Part shown: positions 6,313 to 6,974 of the stretch, piece after piece | Layout of the letters: each line of letters starts with the position of its first letter | How positions within the stretch are numbered: position 1 is the stretch's first letter | From: Simkania negevensis | Lineage (GTDB): Bacteria > Chlamydiota > Chlamydiia > Chlamydiales > JAFITR01 | Assembly (NCBI GenBank): GCA_017116025.1 | Contig: JAFITR010000080.1 | Span: 1-6,974, forward strand | Length of the DNA: 6,974 nucleotides | Direction: 5' to 3' | Notes under the pieces: generated by a model | The model's database searches: none | Told to the model about the DNA's origin: nothing | What the model saw: the letters and a program-made list of their open reading frames with translations, nothing else | Translations under genes and position numbers: made by a program

Positions 6313-6974
6313 ATGAATAATTTGGAAGTAACATTTTTCAATGACGGCGGATGTACAATCAACCCCTCTCGTTTGCCCGTTGGGGATTTATTTGTTACCC
6401 TTCCGGAGGATGAACGAGACCCGGCGGGCTTTTTTCGTGTACAAGCACTGGCTCTGGAACGGCTCCTTAGCTCCTCTCAAACGGATGCATTTAATGCAGA
6501 TGCAGCTCAAAAGTTCTTGGAAAAGGATGTAGTCGTATTACCGGGCGAAAGCAAACATCTACGAACAAAGAAATTCTGTATAGCTGCACATGATTCAGAG
6601 AAGATGACAACAATCTTTTCCCTTTTCAAGGATTCCCAACTGTGCAGAAAAGAAGAGTCCTTAATACGAAACTATGCTACGAATTTATACTCAACTGCCG
6701 CGTCCGTTCAAAGGAAAATTGAGGAAGCCCGCGCTGCTAAACGTTCCCCTTCGGAGGTTAAAACTTCTTTGGATACAAAGAAAACACTGGGAGAGAGGAC
6801 CATCTCCTGCGCGGCAATCCTAGTTTTTGGCGTCGTTAGCACTCCCTTTTTAGCTGCATATCTCCTTGTCGATAGCACTTATAGAACTGCCTGCGCTGCT
6901 AAATTAGCCTTTGATCTTTTAGGTGATTGGGTTGCGGGGTCCCAGCAGCGTCCACCTACGGTAAAGTGTAATTA
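6313..6974 (+). CDS. hypothetical protein with one hydrophobic segment, 3' end cut by the window
   Basis: An open frame of 220 codons from the ATG at 6313 to the window edge. The last two bases are TA, so the next base could complete a stop codon (TAA or TAG) or the frame could continue; completeness cannot be judged. I do not recognise the family. Residues 1-110 look soluble and mixed alpha/beta. Residues 111-160 are charged and probably helical (for example QRKIEEARAAKR, 133-144). Residues 163-186 form a strongly hydrophobic stretch (core AAILVFGVVSTPFLAAYLLV) suited to one membrane span. After it come STYRTACAAKLAFDLLGDW (188-206), only weakly hydrophobic, and a Cys at 219. There is no N-terminal signal peptide, so the long N-terminal part would probably be cytosolic. 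It is divergent from the repeat gene across a 149-bp spacer. Coding status rests on length, ribosome binding site and a clean frame. Confidence 0.7.
   Translation, partial: MNNLEVTFFNDGGCTINPSRLPVGDLFVTLPEDERDPAGFFRVQALALERLLSSSQTDAFNADAAQKFLEKDVVVLPGESKHLRTKKFCIAAHDSEKMTTIFSLFKDSQLCRKEESLIRNYATNLYSTAASVQRKIEEARAAKRSPSEVKTSLDTKKTLGERTISCAAILVFGVVSTPFLAAYLLVDSTYRTACAAKLAFDLLGDWVAGSQQRPPTVKCN

Overview
The window looks like chromosomal DNA from a member of the Chlamydiota, most likely a non-Chlamydiaceae ('environmental') lineage. The main evidence is the ClpC N-terminal domain, which from memory closely resembles chlamydial ClpC. A dedicated glutamate racemase gene also fits environmental chlamydiae better than Chlamydiaceae, which as far as I recall lack murI and use DapF for D-glutamate. 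This placement is my recollection of the families, not a database result.

Layout: positions 1-102 are a short spacer downstream of clpC, with a degenerate 9-11 bp tandem repeat and a weak terminator-like hairpin. Three genes follow on the minus strand, transcribed right to left: a very large exported protein of about 30 MORN_2/YwqK-type repeats (6163 to 3557), glutamate racemase murI (3503 to 2673) and the AAA+ unfoldase clpC (2619 to 103). Both gaps are 53 nt, neither has a convincing terminator, and the only reasonable promoter lies upstream of the repeat gene, so the three may be co-transcribed. A divergent spacer of about 150 bp (6164-6312) separates this cluster from a plus-strand gene starting at 6313. 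That gene runs off the window after 220 codons; it encodes an unrecognised protein with one hydrophobic segment.

How the genes may work together: MurI makes D-glutamate for peptidoglycan precursors. ClpC, with ClpP, unfolds and degrades cytosolic proteins. The repeat protein has an N-terminal signal sequence and probably acts in the envelope or outside the cell. No direct functional link between the three is visible, and the grouping may be only positional.

The most interesting object is the repeat protein. It is far larger than typical YwqK-like proteins, carries an export signal, has no toxin partner in view, and has a run of ten T within the signal-peptide codons that could allow slipped-strand on/off switching. 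I found no RNA genes, CRISPR arrays, insertion sequences or complete mobile elements.
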